Origin: JBOGDS01 sp050743075
GTDB lineage: Bacteria; Actinomycetota; Actinomycetes; Jiangellales; Jiangellaceae
Assembly: GCA_050743075.1 (NCBI GenBank)
Contig: JBOGDS010000098.1
Coordinates: forward strand, 1 to 12,118
Length of the DNA stretch: 12,118 nucleotides
Reading direction: 5' to 3'
This document shows positions 1 through 6,870 of the stretch, piece by piece. The first letter of the stretch is position 1. The number at the start of each line of letters is the position of its first letter. The notes under the pieces are model-generated. The model was not told where the DNA came from. It saw nothing but the letters and a program-made list of their open reading frames with translations, and did not search any database. The translations under genes and the position numbers were made by a program.

Positions 1-88
1 ACCTAGACGAACGCACATGCGCGTCCTGACGTCACCGCTCAGACGGACAGATCACCCTCAACGACTGGGCTTCCGGCCCTCAAACCCC

Positions 89-127
89 CTCCTCGGACCC
101 ACAGAAACCCGAGGAGTCCCCTTTTTT
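89..127 (+). terminator. Terminator-like hairpin upstream of wblA (terminator or leader attenuator)
   Basis: A perfect 8-bp inverted repeat, CTCCTCGG at 89-96 and CCGAGGAG at 109-116, encloses a 12-nt loop. It is followed by TCCCC and six T residues at 122-127. The T-run is on the plus strand only, so the element would stop plus-strand transcription. It lies 112 bases before the wblA start. It either ends an unseen upstream plus-strand gene or sits inside the wblA leader. The gap between stem and T-run weakens it as a canonical terminator. Confidence 0.5.
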
Positions 128-239
128 GCACCCGGTGGACCTTCTGGCGAGGGCCTCTTCAGTTCTGGCGCCGACCCGGCGTAGCATGATCGTCGGACGG
201 GGGAGTCGGACGCAGGCCTCCGCCTTCGGGGGAGGGGCT

Positions 240-533
240 ATGGCGTGGGTGGTGGACTGGCCAAGTCAGGCGGCGTGCCGTGGTGCTGAGCCGGACGAGT
301 TGTTCGTGCCCGGCGCCGCGCAGAACCGGGCGAAGGCGTTGTGCATGGGGTGCCCGGTCCGTACCGAGTGCCTTGCCGATGCGCTGGACAACCGCACCGA
401 GTTCGGGATCTGGGGCGGCATGACCGAACGCGAGCGGCGCGCCTTGCTGCGCCGGCGCCCGGGGGTCCTGTCCTGGCGAGCGCTGCTGGAAGCGGCGAGA
501 GGCGAGTACGAGCACGTGGCGCAGGCCGGCTGA
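240..533 (+). CDS. wblA: WhiB-family iron-sulfur transcriptional regulator, WblA/WhiB4 type
   Basis: A 97-residue WhiB-like protein. WhiB proteins hold a redox-sensitive [4Fe-4S] cluster on four cysteines and regulate transcription, usually with the principal sigma factor. Visible are Cys13, Cys35, Cys38 and Cys44 (C-x21-C-x2-C-x5-C), the GIWGG turn at 56-60, and a basic stretch RERRALLRRR at 64-73 suited to DNA binding. The segments DPDELFV-like (18-23), AAQNRAKA and ALDN match the Streptomyces WblA / M. tuberculosis WhiB4 subgroup as I remember it. Streptomyces WblA controls development and antibiotic production; WhiB4 handles oxidative stress. The ATG at 240 is chosen because GGGGAGGGG sits just before it and WblA proteins start at this point. 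In-frame starts at 126 (TTG) and 186 (ATG) would add non-conserved residues. The gene converges on bagB with a 9-bp gap, the same neighbour as in mycobacteria. Confidence 0.93.
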   Translation: MAWVVDWPSQAACRGAEPDELFVPGAAQNRAKALCMGCPVRTECLADALDNRTEFGIWGGMTERERRALLRRRPGVLSWRALLEAARGEYEHVAQAG

Positions 534-542
534 CGGCAGGCG

Positions 543-1673
543 TCAGAGCCGGCGACCCATCTTCCGTAGGCCGTCGAGGTCGTGGACGTCGACCGGTAGC
601 ACGGGTATCCGCGCCACCGGAACGGTCGGATGCGCCGCGGCGAACCGGGCGCTGCGACGGCTGTCGCGCGCGGCGAGGCGGAGGTTCTCGGCGTGCAGGC
701 GTAGGAGCGAGGCCACGAGGCGGTGGTCGCGCGTGCCGTCGAGGCGTTCGGCCGCGGCGCTGGCTTGCTCCTCCGACAGGCGGGCTGCTCCGTTGCCGTG
801 CACACGGTTCAGCAACAGCCCCGCAAGCGGCATCGCGTCGGCTTCCAGCCGCTCGACGAAGTACGACGCCTCGCGCAGTGCGTCGGGCTCCGGCGTGGCG
901 ATGACGACGAATGCGGTCTCCGGGCGCTTCAGCAGCGCGTATGTCTGCTCGGCACGCTCGCGGAAGCCGCCGAACATCGTGTCCAGAGCTGTCACGAAGG
1001 TCTGGATGTCACGCAGCAGCTCCCCACCGAGGATCCTGGTGAATGCACTCGTCACCGCGCCGATGCCCGCCTGGAACACCCTGAGGTAGGCACGCCCGCC
1101 CAGGCGGGCCGGCGCGCCCAGTACCCGAATCAGGCGGCCGTCGAGGAACGAGCCGAGCCGCTCCGGCGCGTCGAGGAAGTCCAACGCAGACCGGGACGGG
1201 GGCGTGTCGACGACGACGAGGTCCCACTGGTCGAGCGCACGCAACTGGCCGAGCTTCTCCATCGCCATGTACTCCTGGGTACCGGCGAACGACGACGACA
1301 GTGCCTGGTAGAAGGGGTTGGCGAGGATCTGGCGCGCCTTGGCCGGGGTCGTGTGCGACTCGACCACCTCGTCGAAGGTGCGCTTCATGTCGAGCATCAT
1401 CGCGTCGAGGTGACCGCCTCGGGTCGTGTCGACTCCGACCACCCGACGGGGGGTGTTGTCCAGCTGGGTGAGGCCCATGGCCTGGGCCAGCCGCCGAGCC
1501 GGATCGATGGTCAGCACCACCACGCGGCGTCCGTGTTCGGCGGCACGCAGGCCGAGCGCCGCAGCTGTCGTCGTCTTTCCCACGCCGCCGGCGCCGCAGC
1601 AGACCACGATCCTGATGCGCGGATCCCGCACGAGACGATCCAGATCGAGCCGGGTTGTCGGCCGCGGGCTCAT
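543..1673 (-). CDS. bagB: ArsA/Get3-like ATPase, Rv3680 (BagB) type
   Basis: A 376-residue SIMIBI-class P-loop ATPase, cytosolic, with no signal peptide or membrane segment. The P-loop is CCGAGGVGKT (25-34), where the signature lysine of the deviant Walker A motif (GKGGxGKT) is alanine (Ala28). Switch I is intact (IDPA, Asp57), as is switch II (VVDTPPS, Asp156). An A-loop-like TPEPDALRE follows near 260-268 and the base-binding LLNR motif near 287-290. It matches the second ATPase of the M. tuberculosis Rv3679-Rv3680 pair. I recall that pair being crystallised as a complex resembling Get3 and ArsA, judged unlikely to transport anions, and linked to glycerol and nitric oxide tolerance. The ATG overlaps the bagA stop (ATGA, 1670-1673), so the two genes are translationally coupled. 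A name such as 'arsenite pump ATPase' would be misleading, because no ArsB or metalloid-binding cysteines are seen. Confidence 0.9.
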   Translation of the reverse strand: MSPRPTTRLDLDRLVRDPRIRIVVCCGAGGVGKTTTAAALGLRAAEHGRRVVVLTIDPARRLAQAMGLTQLDNTPRRVVGVDTTRGGHLDAMMLDMKRTFDEVVESHTTPAKARQILANPFYQALSSSFAGTQEYMAMEKLGQLRALDQWDLVVVDTPPSRSALDFLDAPERLGSFLDGRLIRVLGAPARLGGRAYLRVFQAGIGAVTSAFTRILGGELLRDIQTFVTALDTMFGGFRERAEQTYALLKRPETAFVVIATPEPDALREASYFVERLEADAMPLAGLLLNRVHGNGAARLSEEQASAAAERLDGTRDHRLVASLLRLHAENLRLAARDSRRSARFAAAHPTVPVARIPVLPVDVHDLDGLRKMGRRL

Positions 1674-2674
1674 GCGGCGCCCTGGGCAGCGAGCGAGCCG
1701 CCGAGCTGGTAGAGGGCGGCCAGGTCGATGCCGTCGGCGATATGGGCAAGCTCGTACGTCCGGCGGTCGAGGCGGGCGACGGCCGCCCGCTCCTGCCGCT
1801 CCAGGGCGACCCGGTCCGCGTGCCCGGCGGCCTCCTCGACGAGCTGGTCCACCACGGCGTCGTCGCTGGGCAGTCCCGCCGCCTTCAGGCCCGCCTCGAC
1901 GGTCGCCGGGTCCAGCCGGCCGCGACGGGCGGCTGCCAGGTCGCGAACGGTCAGATACGGCCGGCGGATCTGGTTGACGACGACGGCACCGACCGGAATG
2001 CCGGTGTCCTCCAGCTCGCCGATCGCATCGGCGGTCTCCTGCACCGGCATCTCCTCGAGCACCGTCACCAGGTGAACTGCTGTGCGCGGCGAGGAGATGA
2101 GCTCGGTGATGGACGCGGCGTGTCTGTTGATGGGACCGACCCTGGCCAGCGAGGTCACCGCCGTGTTCACGCTGAGGAACCGGGTGATCCGCCCCGTCGG
2201 TGGTGCATCGAGGACGACGGCGTCGTAGACGAGGCGCTGATCCCGTCCCCGCCGTCGAGTGGCTTCGTACGTTTTGCCGGTGAGCAGGACGTCGCGCATG
2301 CCCGGCGCCACGGTCGTCGCGAACTCGATGACGCCCATCCGGTCGAGCGCCCGCCCGGCCCGGCCGAGGTGGTAGTACATGTCGAGGTACTCGTAGGTGG
2401 CCTCGCGGGCGTCGACCGCAAGGCCATAGACGTCGCCGCCGTCGCGGGCCACGGCCAGCTTCCGCTCGGCGTAGGGCAGCGGCGCGACGTCGAACAGCTG
2501 GGCCAGGCCCTGCCGCTCCTCGACCTCGACGAGCAGGACCTTCCGGCCGCCGGCCGCGAGCGCCAGGGCCAGGGAGGCGGCCACGGTGGTCTTCCCGGTG
2601 CCGCCCTTGCCGGTGACGACGTGCAGCCGCACGCCTTCCCAGTCACTCACAGAGGCGAGCGTATAACCGGTCAT
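1670..2674 (-). CDS. bagA: ArsA/Get3-like ATPase, Rv3679 (BagA) type
   Basis: A 334-residue partner ATPase, first gene of the operon. The P-loop TGKGGTGKT (21-29) keeps the signature Lys23. The switch I position instead reads VEVEERQ (49-55) and lacks the Asp-Pro-Ala seen in BagB. Switch II is LDAPPTG (155-161, Asp156), the A-loop-like region is LEEMPVQET (206-214), and VVNQ follows near 232-235. The C-terminal third is helical and charged. BagA and BagB thus each have half-degenerate nucleotide sites that complement one another, as expected of an obligate heterodimer. The ATG at 2674 gives an N-terminus like the mycobacterial protein, with about 15 residues before VRLHVVTGKGG. A GTG at 2650 is an alternative. 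No clear Shine-Dalgarno is visible. The promoter probably lies in the 31-bp gap to vapB, where TACCAT on the minus strand is a candidate -10. Confidence 0.9.
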   Translation of the reverse strand: MTGYTLASVSDWEGVRLHVVTGKGGTGKTTVAASLALALAAGGRKVLLVEVEERQGLAQLFDVAPLPYAERKLAVARDGGDVYGLAVDAREATYEYLDMYYHLGRAGRALDRMGVIEFATTVAPGMRDVLLTGKTYEATRRRGRDQRLVYDAVVLDAPPTGRITRFLSVNTAVTSLARVGPINRHAASITELISSPRTAVHLVTVLEEMPVQETADAIGELEDTGIPVGAVVVNQIRRPYLTVRDLAAARRGRLDPATVEAGLKAAGLPSDDAVVDQLVEEAAGHADRVALERQERAAVARLDRRTYELAHIADGIDLAALYQLGGSLAAQGAA

Positions 2675-2686
2675 GCCGACTTGCTG

Positions 2687-2706
2687 CCATGGTAGATTCC
2701 ATGGTA
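2687..2706. promoter_or_regulatory. Double CCATGG operator candidate with leaderless vapB promoter
   Basis: Two copies of CCATGGTA (2687-2694 and 2699-2706) lie 12 bp apart. Each contains the self-complementary CCATGG, so the block reads as an inverted repeat around TAGATT. TAGATT (2693-2698) is a possible -10 for vapB and is followed by exactly 7 nt and then the ATG at 2706, the usual actinobacterial leaderless spacing. The same repeat supplies TACCAT on the other strand, a possible -10 for bagA. Antitoxins of the AbrB type bind such repeats to repress their own operon; binding here is inferred. No good -35 box is seen. Confidence 0.5.
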
Positions 2707-2951
2707 TGCGCGTGACCATAGACGGTGCCGGGCGGATCGTCGTGCCCAAGGCCGTCCGCAATGAGCTCAATCTCGAGGGCGGGACCACCTTGGAGATCCG
2801 AGTGCACAACGGTCGGCTCGAACTCGAGCCGACCGTTGCCCCGATGCGCCTCGTGCGGCGCGGTAAGAGTCTGGTGGCGACTACCGACGAGCCGCTTCCA
2901 CGACTCGGCCCGGACGATGTGAGAGCGGTCATCGAGTCGATACGCCGATGA
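2706..2951 (+). CDS. vapB: VapB-type antitoxin, AbrB/SpoVT (swapped-hairpin) domain
   Basis: An 81-residue protein beginning MRVTIDGAGRIVVPKAVRNE, the N-terminal signature of AbrB/MazE-fold antitoxins (beta strand, GRIVVPK turn, helix). This domain dimerises and binds the operon's own operator. The C-terminal half, rich in charged residues and ending ...DVRAVIESIRR, would wrap around and inhibit the toxin. The ATG at 2706 is chosen over an in-frame ATG at 2673, because the domain starts there and the extra 11 residues are not family-like. There is no Shine-Dalgarno; TAGATT seven bases upstream suggests a leaderless transcript. The stop overlaps the vapC start (ATGA at 2948), as usual for antitoxin-toxin pairs. 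Confidence 0.85.
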   Translation: MRVTIDGAGRIVVPKAVRNELNLEGGTTLEIRVHNGRLELEPTVAPMRLVRRGKSLVATTDEPLPRLGPDDVRAVIESIRR

Positions 2952-3376
2952 TCGCCGTCGACAGCTCGGTGGCGATCGCGGCCTTCGGAGACTGGCACCG
3001 GCTCAACGACCCGGCCAGGGCAGTTCTGGACGAGGGCGCGGCGCTTCCCGCGCACGCGCTGCTGGAGACCTACTCCGTGCTGACCGGATTCCCACCGCCA
3101 CACCGGGCGGCGCCGGACCTGGTGACCACCTGGCTGGACGACCGCTTCGATCACGTTCTCCCACCGCCCACCTCGGCGGAGCACCGTACGCTCGTGCGCA
3201 CTCTGGCCTCGGCCGGGCGGATCGGCGGGGTCACCTACGACGCCCTGGTGGGCTTGACTGCGAAGGTGGCCGGGGCCGTGCTCGTCAGTGCGGACTCCCG
3301 CGCGCTGGCCGCATACGAACTGGTCGGAGTCGAGGTCCGCTATCTCGAAGATCGGGCAGCGGCACGTACCCGGTAG
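2948..3376 (+). CDS. vapC: VapC-type PIN-domain ribonuclease toxin
   Basis: A 142-residue PIN-domain protein. PIN toxins are Mg2+-dependent endoribonucleases that usually cut tRNA or rRNA and halt translation when the antitoxin is lost. The acidic metal-binding set is complete: Asp5 (AVDSS), Glu40 (LLETYSVL), Asp98 (TYDALV) and Asp116 (SADSRA). The length is normal for VapC and there is no sign of damage, so the toxin is probably active. It is translationally coupled to vapB by the ATGA overlap. Its stop faces the bkdC stop across 15 bp. The RNA target cannot be read from the sequence. Confidence 0.88.
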   Translation: MIAVDSSVAIAAFGDWHRLNDPARAVLDEGAALPAHALLETYSVLTGFPPPHRAAPDLVTTWLDDRFDHVLPPPTSAEHRTLVRTLASAGRIGGVTYDALVGLTAKVAGAVLVSADSRALAAYELVGVEVRYLEDRAAARTR

Positions 3377-3391
3377 CACGCGTACGTGTTG

Positions 3392-4633
3392 TCAGAGGTC
3401 TGCGAGCAGGCCGACCGGGCGCTCGACGCAGTCGGCGACGAAGCGCAGGAACCCACCCGCCACGCCGCCGTCGCACACCCGGTGGTCGAAGGTGAGCGAG
3501 AGCTGGGTGACCTTGCGCACCGCGAGCTCGCCGTCGACGACCCACGGCTTGTCGACGATGCGCCCGACGCCGAGCAGCGCCGCCTCGGGGTGGTTGATGA
3601 TCGGGGTAGAGCCGTCGACGCCGAACACGCCGTAGTTGTTCAGCGTGACCGTCCCCCTTGTCAGATCGTGCGGGCTGAGCTTCCCGTCACGGGCCAGGGC
3701 GGTGAGCCGGGCCAGCTCGTCGGCCAGCTCCAGCGTCGTCATCCGGTGCGCGTCGCGGACGACCGGCACGACCAGACCGCCATCGGTCTGCGCCGCGAAA
3801 CCGAGGTTGACGTACCGCAACTGCACAATCTCATCGCCATCGACGCGGGCGTTGAGCTCGGGATGGCGGCGCAGGGCGGCAACGGTGACGCGGGCGAGCA
3901 GGGCGAGCAGGCCGACGGACCGGTCCGGGTGAGCCGCGCGCAGCGCGTCGCGAGCTTCGAGCAGTCCGGTGGCGTCGACGTCGACCCACGTGGTGGCGTC
4001 GGGGATCTCCCGTCGGCTGCGGACCAGTTTGTCCGCGACGGTGCGCCGGATCCCCCGCAACGGGATGCGCGTCTCGCCCTCTCCCGTAACCCTCTCATGG
4101 GAGAGGGGGGTGCTCAGGGCGGCCTCGACGTCACGGCGCAGCACGACGCCGTCCGGGCCGGTGCCGTCGAGTCCGGCTACGTCCAGGCCGCCGTCGCGCG
4201 CCAGCCTCCGCACGACCGGGGAGATGACCCGCGGGGCCGACTGGACTGCCGGTGCCCGCGCCGGGCGCCGGGACCCTCGCCGCCGTCCCGCCGTGTCAAC
4301 GGTCCCGTAGCCGACGAGGACGGCGCCGGAGCCGGCGCGCTCCTCCTCGCGGCGCGTTTCAGCAGCCCGGGCAGCCGGGTCGCCCACGGGCTGCACGGTC
4401 ACCAGCGGCCCTCCCACGGCGACGATCTCTCCGATCGCGCCGTGCAGCGAGACGATCCGACCGGCATAGGGGCACGGCACCTCGACGGCGGCCTTGGCCG
4501 TCTCGACCTCCACGACGATGTCGTCGACGCCCACATCGTCGCCCTCGGACACCCGCCAGGCGAGGATCTCCGCCTCGGTGAGCCCCTCACCCAGATCCGG
4601 CAGCAGGAACGTCCGCTCCGATGCGGGCGTCAT
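3392..4633 (-). CDS. bkdC: Branched-chain 2-oxoacid dehydrogenase E2 (lipoyl acyltransferase)
   Basis: A 413-residue E2 core subunit, which takes the acyl group from E1 on a swinging lipoyl arm and passes it to CoA. Domain order: one lipoyl domain (about 8-82, lipoyl Lys47 in VEVETAKAAVEV), a charged and Arg-rich linker (85-133), a peripheral-subunit-binding domain (about 134-173, RVISPVVRRLARD), a second linker, then the catalytic domain ending with DHRVCDGG (His384, Asp388). The start at 4633 overlaps the bkdB stop (ATGA, 4630-4633); an earlier in-frame start lies inside bkdB and is rejected. A palindrome (4077-4107) is embedded in frame in the second linker. Branched-chain specificity is inferred from E1 sequence and context. 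A pyruvate dehydrogenase E2 is less likely, as that usually carries several lipoyl domains in actinobacteria. Confidence 0.9.
   Translation of the reverse strand: MTPASERTFLLPDLGEGLTEAEILAWRVSEGDDVGVDDIVVEVETAKAAVEVPCPYAGRIVSLHGAIGEIVAVGGPLVTVQPVGDPAARAAETRREEERAGSGAVLVGYGTVDTAGRRRGSRRPARAPAVQSAPRVISPVVRRLARDGGLDVAGLDGTGPDGVVLRRDVEAALSTPLSHERVTGEGETRIPLRGIRRTVADKLVRSRREIPDATTWVDVDATGLLEARDALRAAHPDRSVGLLALLARVTVAALRRHPELNARVDGDEIVQLRYVNLGFAAQTDGGLVVPVVRDAHRMTTLELADELARLTALARDGKLSPHDLTRGTVTLNNYGVFGVDGSTPIINHPEAALLGVGRIVDKPWVVDGELAVRKVTQLSLTFDHRVCDGGVAGGFLRFVADCVERPVGLLADL
4077..4107. repeat. REP-like palindrome inside the bkdC linker
   Basis: CCCTCTCCC (4077-4085) pairs perfectly with GGGAGAGGG (4099-4107), giving a 9-bp stem with a 13-nt loop. 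Inside the loop a second copy, CCCTCTC (4090-4096), can instead pair with GAGAGGG (4101-4107) through a 4-nt loop. Read in the bkdC frame the element encodes about residues 176-186 (PLSHERVTGEG), directly after the subunit-binding domain. Palindromes with these arms are, as I recall, common dispersed repeats in many bacteria. Whether this genome holds more copies is unknown. Confidence 0.5.
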
Positions 4634-5643
4634 GCCGGGACGCCGGTCAGGAAGCGACGGTCGGGGTCGTCGTCCCACTGCAGGCGGGCGACGGTGTCGA
4701 GCACCCGGTCCACGCCCGGCAGGTGGTGCTTCTCGATGATCGGCGGCGGGTACGGGATGTCGAAGCCGGCGACCCGCAGCACGGGCGCGTGCAACGAGTG
4801 GAAGCAGCGCTCCTGCACGCGGGCGGCGATCTCGGCGCCCACGCCCCCGAAGCCGGCCGCCTCCTGGACGACGACACAGCGCCCGGTCCTGCGCACAGAA
4901 CTCGCCACCGTCTCGTCGTCGAACGGGACCAACGTGCGGAGATCGACCACTTCGAGGTTCCTACCCTGGTCCGAGGCGGCGACCTCGGCGGCCTCGAGCG
5001 CCACCGGCACCGCGGGCCCGTAGGCCACGAGGGTGGCGTCCGAGCCGGGCCGCCGCACGGCCGCGGTGCCGAACGGCTCCGTGCGCACGGGCAGGTCGAC
5101 GTCGGCCTTGGACCAGTAGAGCTTCTTCGGCTCCAGGAAGACGACGGGGTCCGGATCGGCGATCGCGTCGCGCAGGAGCGAGTACGCGTCCTCCACCGTC
5201 GCCGGCGTCACGACTGTGAGACCGGGGGTGTGCACGTAGTACGCCTCGGACGAGTCGCTGTGGTGTTCGACGCCGCCGATGCCGCCGGCGTAGGGAACCC
5301 GGATCACCATCGGCACGCCGACGACGCCGCGGGTGCGGTTGCGCATCTTGGCAACGTGCGAGATGAGCTGCTCGAAGGCGGGGTACGCGAATGCGTCGAA
5401 CTGCATCTCGACGACCGGCCGGAAGCCGTTCATCGCCATGCCGAGGGCGAAGCCGACGATGCCGCTCTCGGCCAGCGGCGTGTCGAAGCAGCGATCGTCG
5501 CCGTGGTCGCGGGCCAGCCCGTCGGTGATGCGGAAGACACCGCCGAGCGCGCCGACGTCCTCCCCGAAGACGAGCACCGACTCGTCCTCGGTCATCGCGT
5601 CGCGGAGGGCGGCGTTGAGGGCCTGGGCCATGGTGGTCGCCAT
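4630..5643 (-). CDS. bkdB: Branched-chain 2-oxoacid dehydrogenase E1 beta subunit
   Basis: A 337-residue transketolase-type E1 beta subunit. With E1 alpha it forms an alpha2-beta2 heterotetramer that decarboxylates 2-oxoacids using thiamine diphosphate and reductively acylates the lipoyl group of E2. Visible are the start MATTMAQALNAALRDAM, the cofactor-activating glutamate in PLAESGIVGFA (Glu59), the FDAFAYPAFEQL stretch (82-93), and GGVEHHSDSSEA (123-134) with the active-site histidine pair 127-128. The C-terminal domain (about 200-325) holds the FGGVGAEIA segment. Length and motifs are typical and intact. The ATG at 5643 overlaps the bkdA stop by one base (TGATG), and its own stop overlaps bkdC. 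The E1 is split into alpha and beta, as in BCKDH; most actinobacterial pyruvate dehydrogenases use a single-chain AceE E1 instead. Confidence 0.93.
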   Translation of the reverse strand: MATTMAQALNAALRDAMTEDESVLVFGEDVGALGGVFRITDGLARDHGDDRCFDTPLAESGIVGFALGMAMNGFRPVVEMQFDAFAYPAFEQLISHVAKMRNRTRGVVGVPMVIRVPYAGGIGGVEHHSDSSEAYYVHTPGLTVVTPATVEDAYSLLRDAIADPDPVVFLEPKKLYWSKADVDLPVRTEPFGTAAVRRPGSDATLVAYGPAVPVALEAAEVAASDQGRNLEVVDLRTLVPFDDETVASSVRRTGRCVVVQEAAGFGGVGAEIAARVQERCFHSLHAPVLRVAGFDIPYPPPIIEKHHLPGVDRVLDTVARLQWDDDPDRRFLTGVPA

Positions 5644-6788
5644 CAGTCCTCGCCCCGCAGCTCGTCCTCGAGCCAGCCGCGCTGTTCGCGCAGCTGCGGC
5701 GTCGGCTCGGCGAAGACGTGGTCGAACATCGTGAGCGGGTCGACCTGGGGGTCCTCGTTCATCCGATCACGCAGCTTGGCGGCGTAGGTCTCGGCCTCCT
5801 CCCTGGCGGAGCCGATGTCCTCGTCGGCCAGCGCGCCCTGCGCCGTCAGGTACGTCTCCAGCCGGGTCAACGGGTCACGGCGCTCCCACCGGGACACCTC
5901 GGCGGGATCGCGGTAGCGGGTGGCGTCGTCGGCGTTCGTGTGTGCCTCGATCCGGTACGTGTGCGCCTCGACCAGGAACGGCCCCTCGCCCGCCCGCGCT
6001 GTCTCGACGGCGTGCCGGAGCACGGCCAGGACGGCCACCGAGTCGTTGCCGTCGACCTGCTCGCTGCGCACGCCGTACCCGACGCCCTTGTACGCGAGCG
6101 AGGGCGCGGCGGTCTGCTTCGAGAGCGGGACGGAGATCGCGTACCCGTTGTTCTGCACGAGGAAGACCACCGGCGCCTTGAACACGCCGGCGAAGTTCAG
6201 CGCCTCGTGGAAGTCGCCCTCGCTCGTGGCGCCGTCGCCGACGAAAGCCAGGGCGACCGTGTCCTCGCCCCGCCGGCGGGCCGCGTAGGCGAGGCCGACG
6301 GCGTGCAAGCTCTGCGTCGACAGCGGTGTGCACTGGGGGGCGGTGCGGGTCGCGTGGGGGTCGTAGCCGCAGTGCCAGTCGCCGCGGAGCAACGTGAGCG
6401 CCTCGACGGGGTCGATGCCGCGGGCGATCAGCGCCATCGACTCCCGGTAGGTCGGGAACATCCAGTCCGTGTCGCGCAGGGCGAGGACGCCGCCGACCTG
6501 GCAGGCCTCCTGGCCGTGGCTGGACGGGTACACCGCGAGCCGTCCCTGCTTGGTGAGCGCCGTCGCCTGCGCGTCGAAGCGGCGGCCGAGGACCATCCGG
6601 CGGTAGGCGTCGACGAGCAGTTCGGTGGGTGGCGACTCGTAGCGCCCGCGATCGTGCGCGGGTGCCGCCGTGCCGTCGTCGTCGAGGAAACGGACGGGCG
6701 CGCCGGCCGGCAGCAGCCGAGCCGCGGCTTCCGCGCTCCCGGTGCTGGGTGCGGCCGAGCCCGGAGGGGCCTTGGCCTGCATGCTCAT
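5643..6788 (-). CDS. bkdA: Branched-chain 2-oxoacid dehydrogenase E1 alpha subunit
   Basis: A 381-residue E1 alpha subunit, first gene of the bkd operon. It contains the thiamine-diphosphate motif beginning GDG (184-186) and ending NN (213-214), the substrate-side stretch PSSHGQEACQVG (about 88-99), and the loop TYRIEAHTNADDATRYR (about 277-293). That loop occupies the place of the phosphorylation loop of mitochondrial BCKDH, but threonine and asparagine replace the regulatory serine region, so kinase control is not expected. About 30 Ala/Pro/Ser-rich N-terminal residues precede the fold. The ATG at 6788 is chosen because AAGGA lies four bases upstream; GTG at 6800 and ATG at 6782 are alternatives. 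The gene is divergent from an Lrp regulator across a 120-bp gap. No E3 (dihydrolipoamide dehydrogenase) gene is present, so the complex must borrow one encoded elsewhere. Confidence 0.92.
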   Translation of the reverse strand: MSMQAKAPPGSAAPSTGSAEAAARLLPAGAPVRFLDDDGTAAPAHDRGRYESPPTELLVDAYRRMVLGRRFDAQATALTKQGRLAVYPSSHGQEACQVGGVLALRDTDWMFPTYRESMALIARGIDPVEALTLLRGDWHCGYDPHATRTAPQCTPLSTQSLHAVGLAYAARRRGEDTVALAFVGDGATSEGDFHEALNFAGVFKAPVVFLVQNNGYAISVPLSKQTAAPSLAYKGVGYGVRSEQVDGNDSVAVLAVLRHAVETARAGEGPFLVEAHTYRIEAHTNADDATRYRDPAEVSRWERRDPLTRLETYLTAQGALADEDIGSAREEAETYAAKLRDRMNEDPQVDPLTMFDHVFAEPTPQLREQRGWLEDELRGED

Positions 6789-6850
6789 GGCGTCCTTCAC
6801 CCCGGCTTTCCGATGTCGCCCACAGTTTGGCTCCAGATCCTCCGCCTGGT

Positions 6851-6870
6851 GAGATGGTCATCTCTACAAT
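6851..6870. promoter_or_regulatory. Palindrome and -10 box in the bkdA/lrp divergent region
   Basis: The 120-bp gap between bkdA and the Lrp gene contains GAGATG-GT-CATCTC (6851-6864), a perfect 6-bp inverted repeat. It is followed directly by TACAAT (6865-6870), a 5-of-6 match to the -10 consensus on the plus strand. A start near 6877 would give the lrp gene a leader of about 32 nt. The palindrome fills the space between -10 and -35, where a bound Lrp-type protein could repress or bend DNA. No convincing -35, and no minus-strand promoter for bkdA, could be picked by eye. Confidence 0.45.

Noticed and set aside
2..184. Open plus-strand frame running in from the left edge
   Set aside because: The translation is Arg/Pro-rich without protein-like pattern and runs through the terminator-like hairpin.
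126..239. TTG start at 126 giving wblA 38 extra N-terminal residues
   Set aside because: It begins inside the T-run of the hairpin, the residues are not WhiB-like, and the ATG at 240 has a strong ribosome site.
543..2674. Arsenite/anion efflux ATPase (ArsA) function
   Set aside because: No ArsB or ArsR nearby and no metalloid cysteine motif; two separate half-degenerate subunits fit the Rv3679/Rv3680 group instead.
1655..2695. Long plus-strand open frame opposite the ATPase genes
   Set aside because: It is the antisense shadow of bagA/bagB, whose motifs are clear; the protein shows no family pattern and this is common in GC-rich DNA.
3377..3391. CACG-CGTA-CGTG inverted repeat between vapC and bkdC as a terminator
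   Set aside because: Only 4-bp arms and no T-run on either strand.
3386..5023. 545-residue plus-strand open frame opposite bkdC and bkdB
   Set aside because: Low-complexity Arg/Asp/Gly-rich shadow of the E2 and E1-beta genes.
3392..6788. Pyruvate dehydrogenase as the main identity of the E1/E2 operon
   Set aside because: Split alpha/beta E1, a single lipoyl domain and a divergent Lrp regulator favour branched-chain 2-oxoacids, though some pyruvate activity cannot be excluded.
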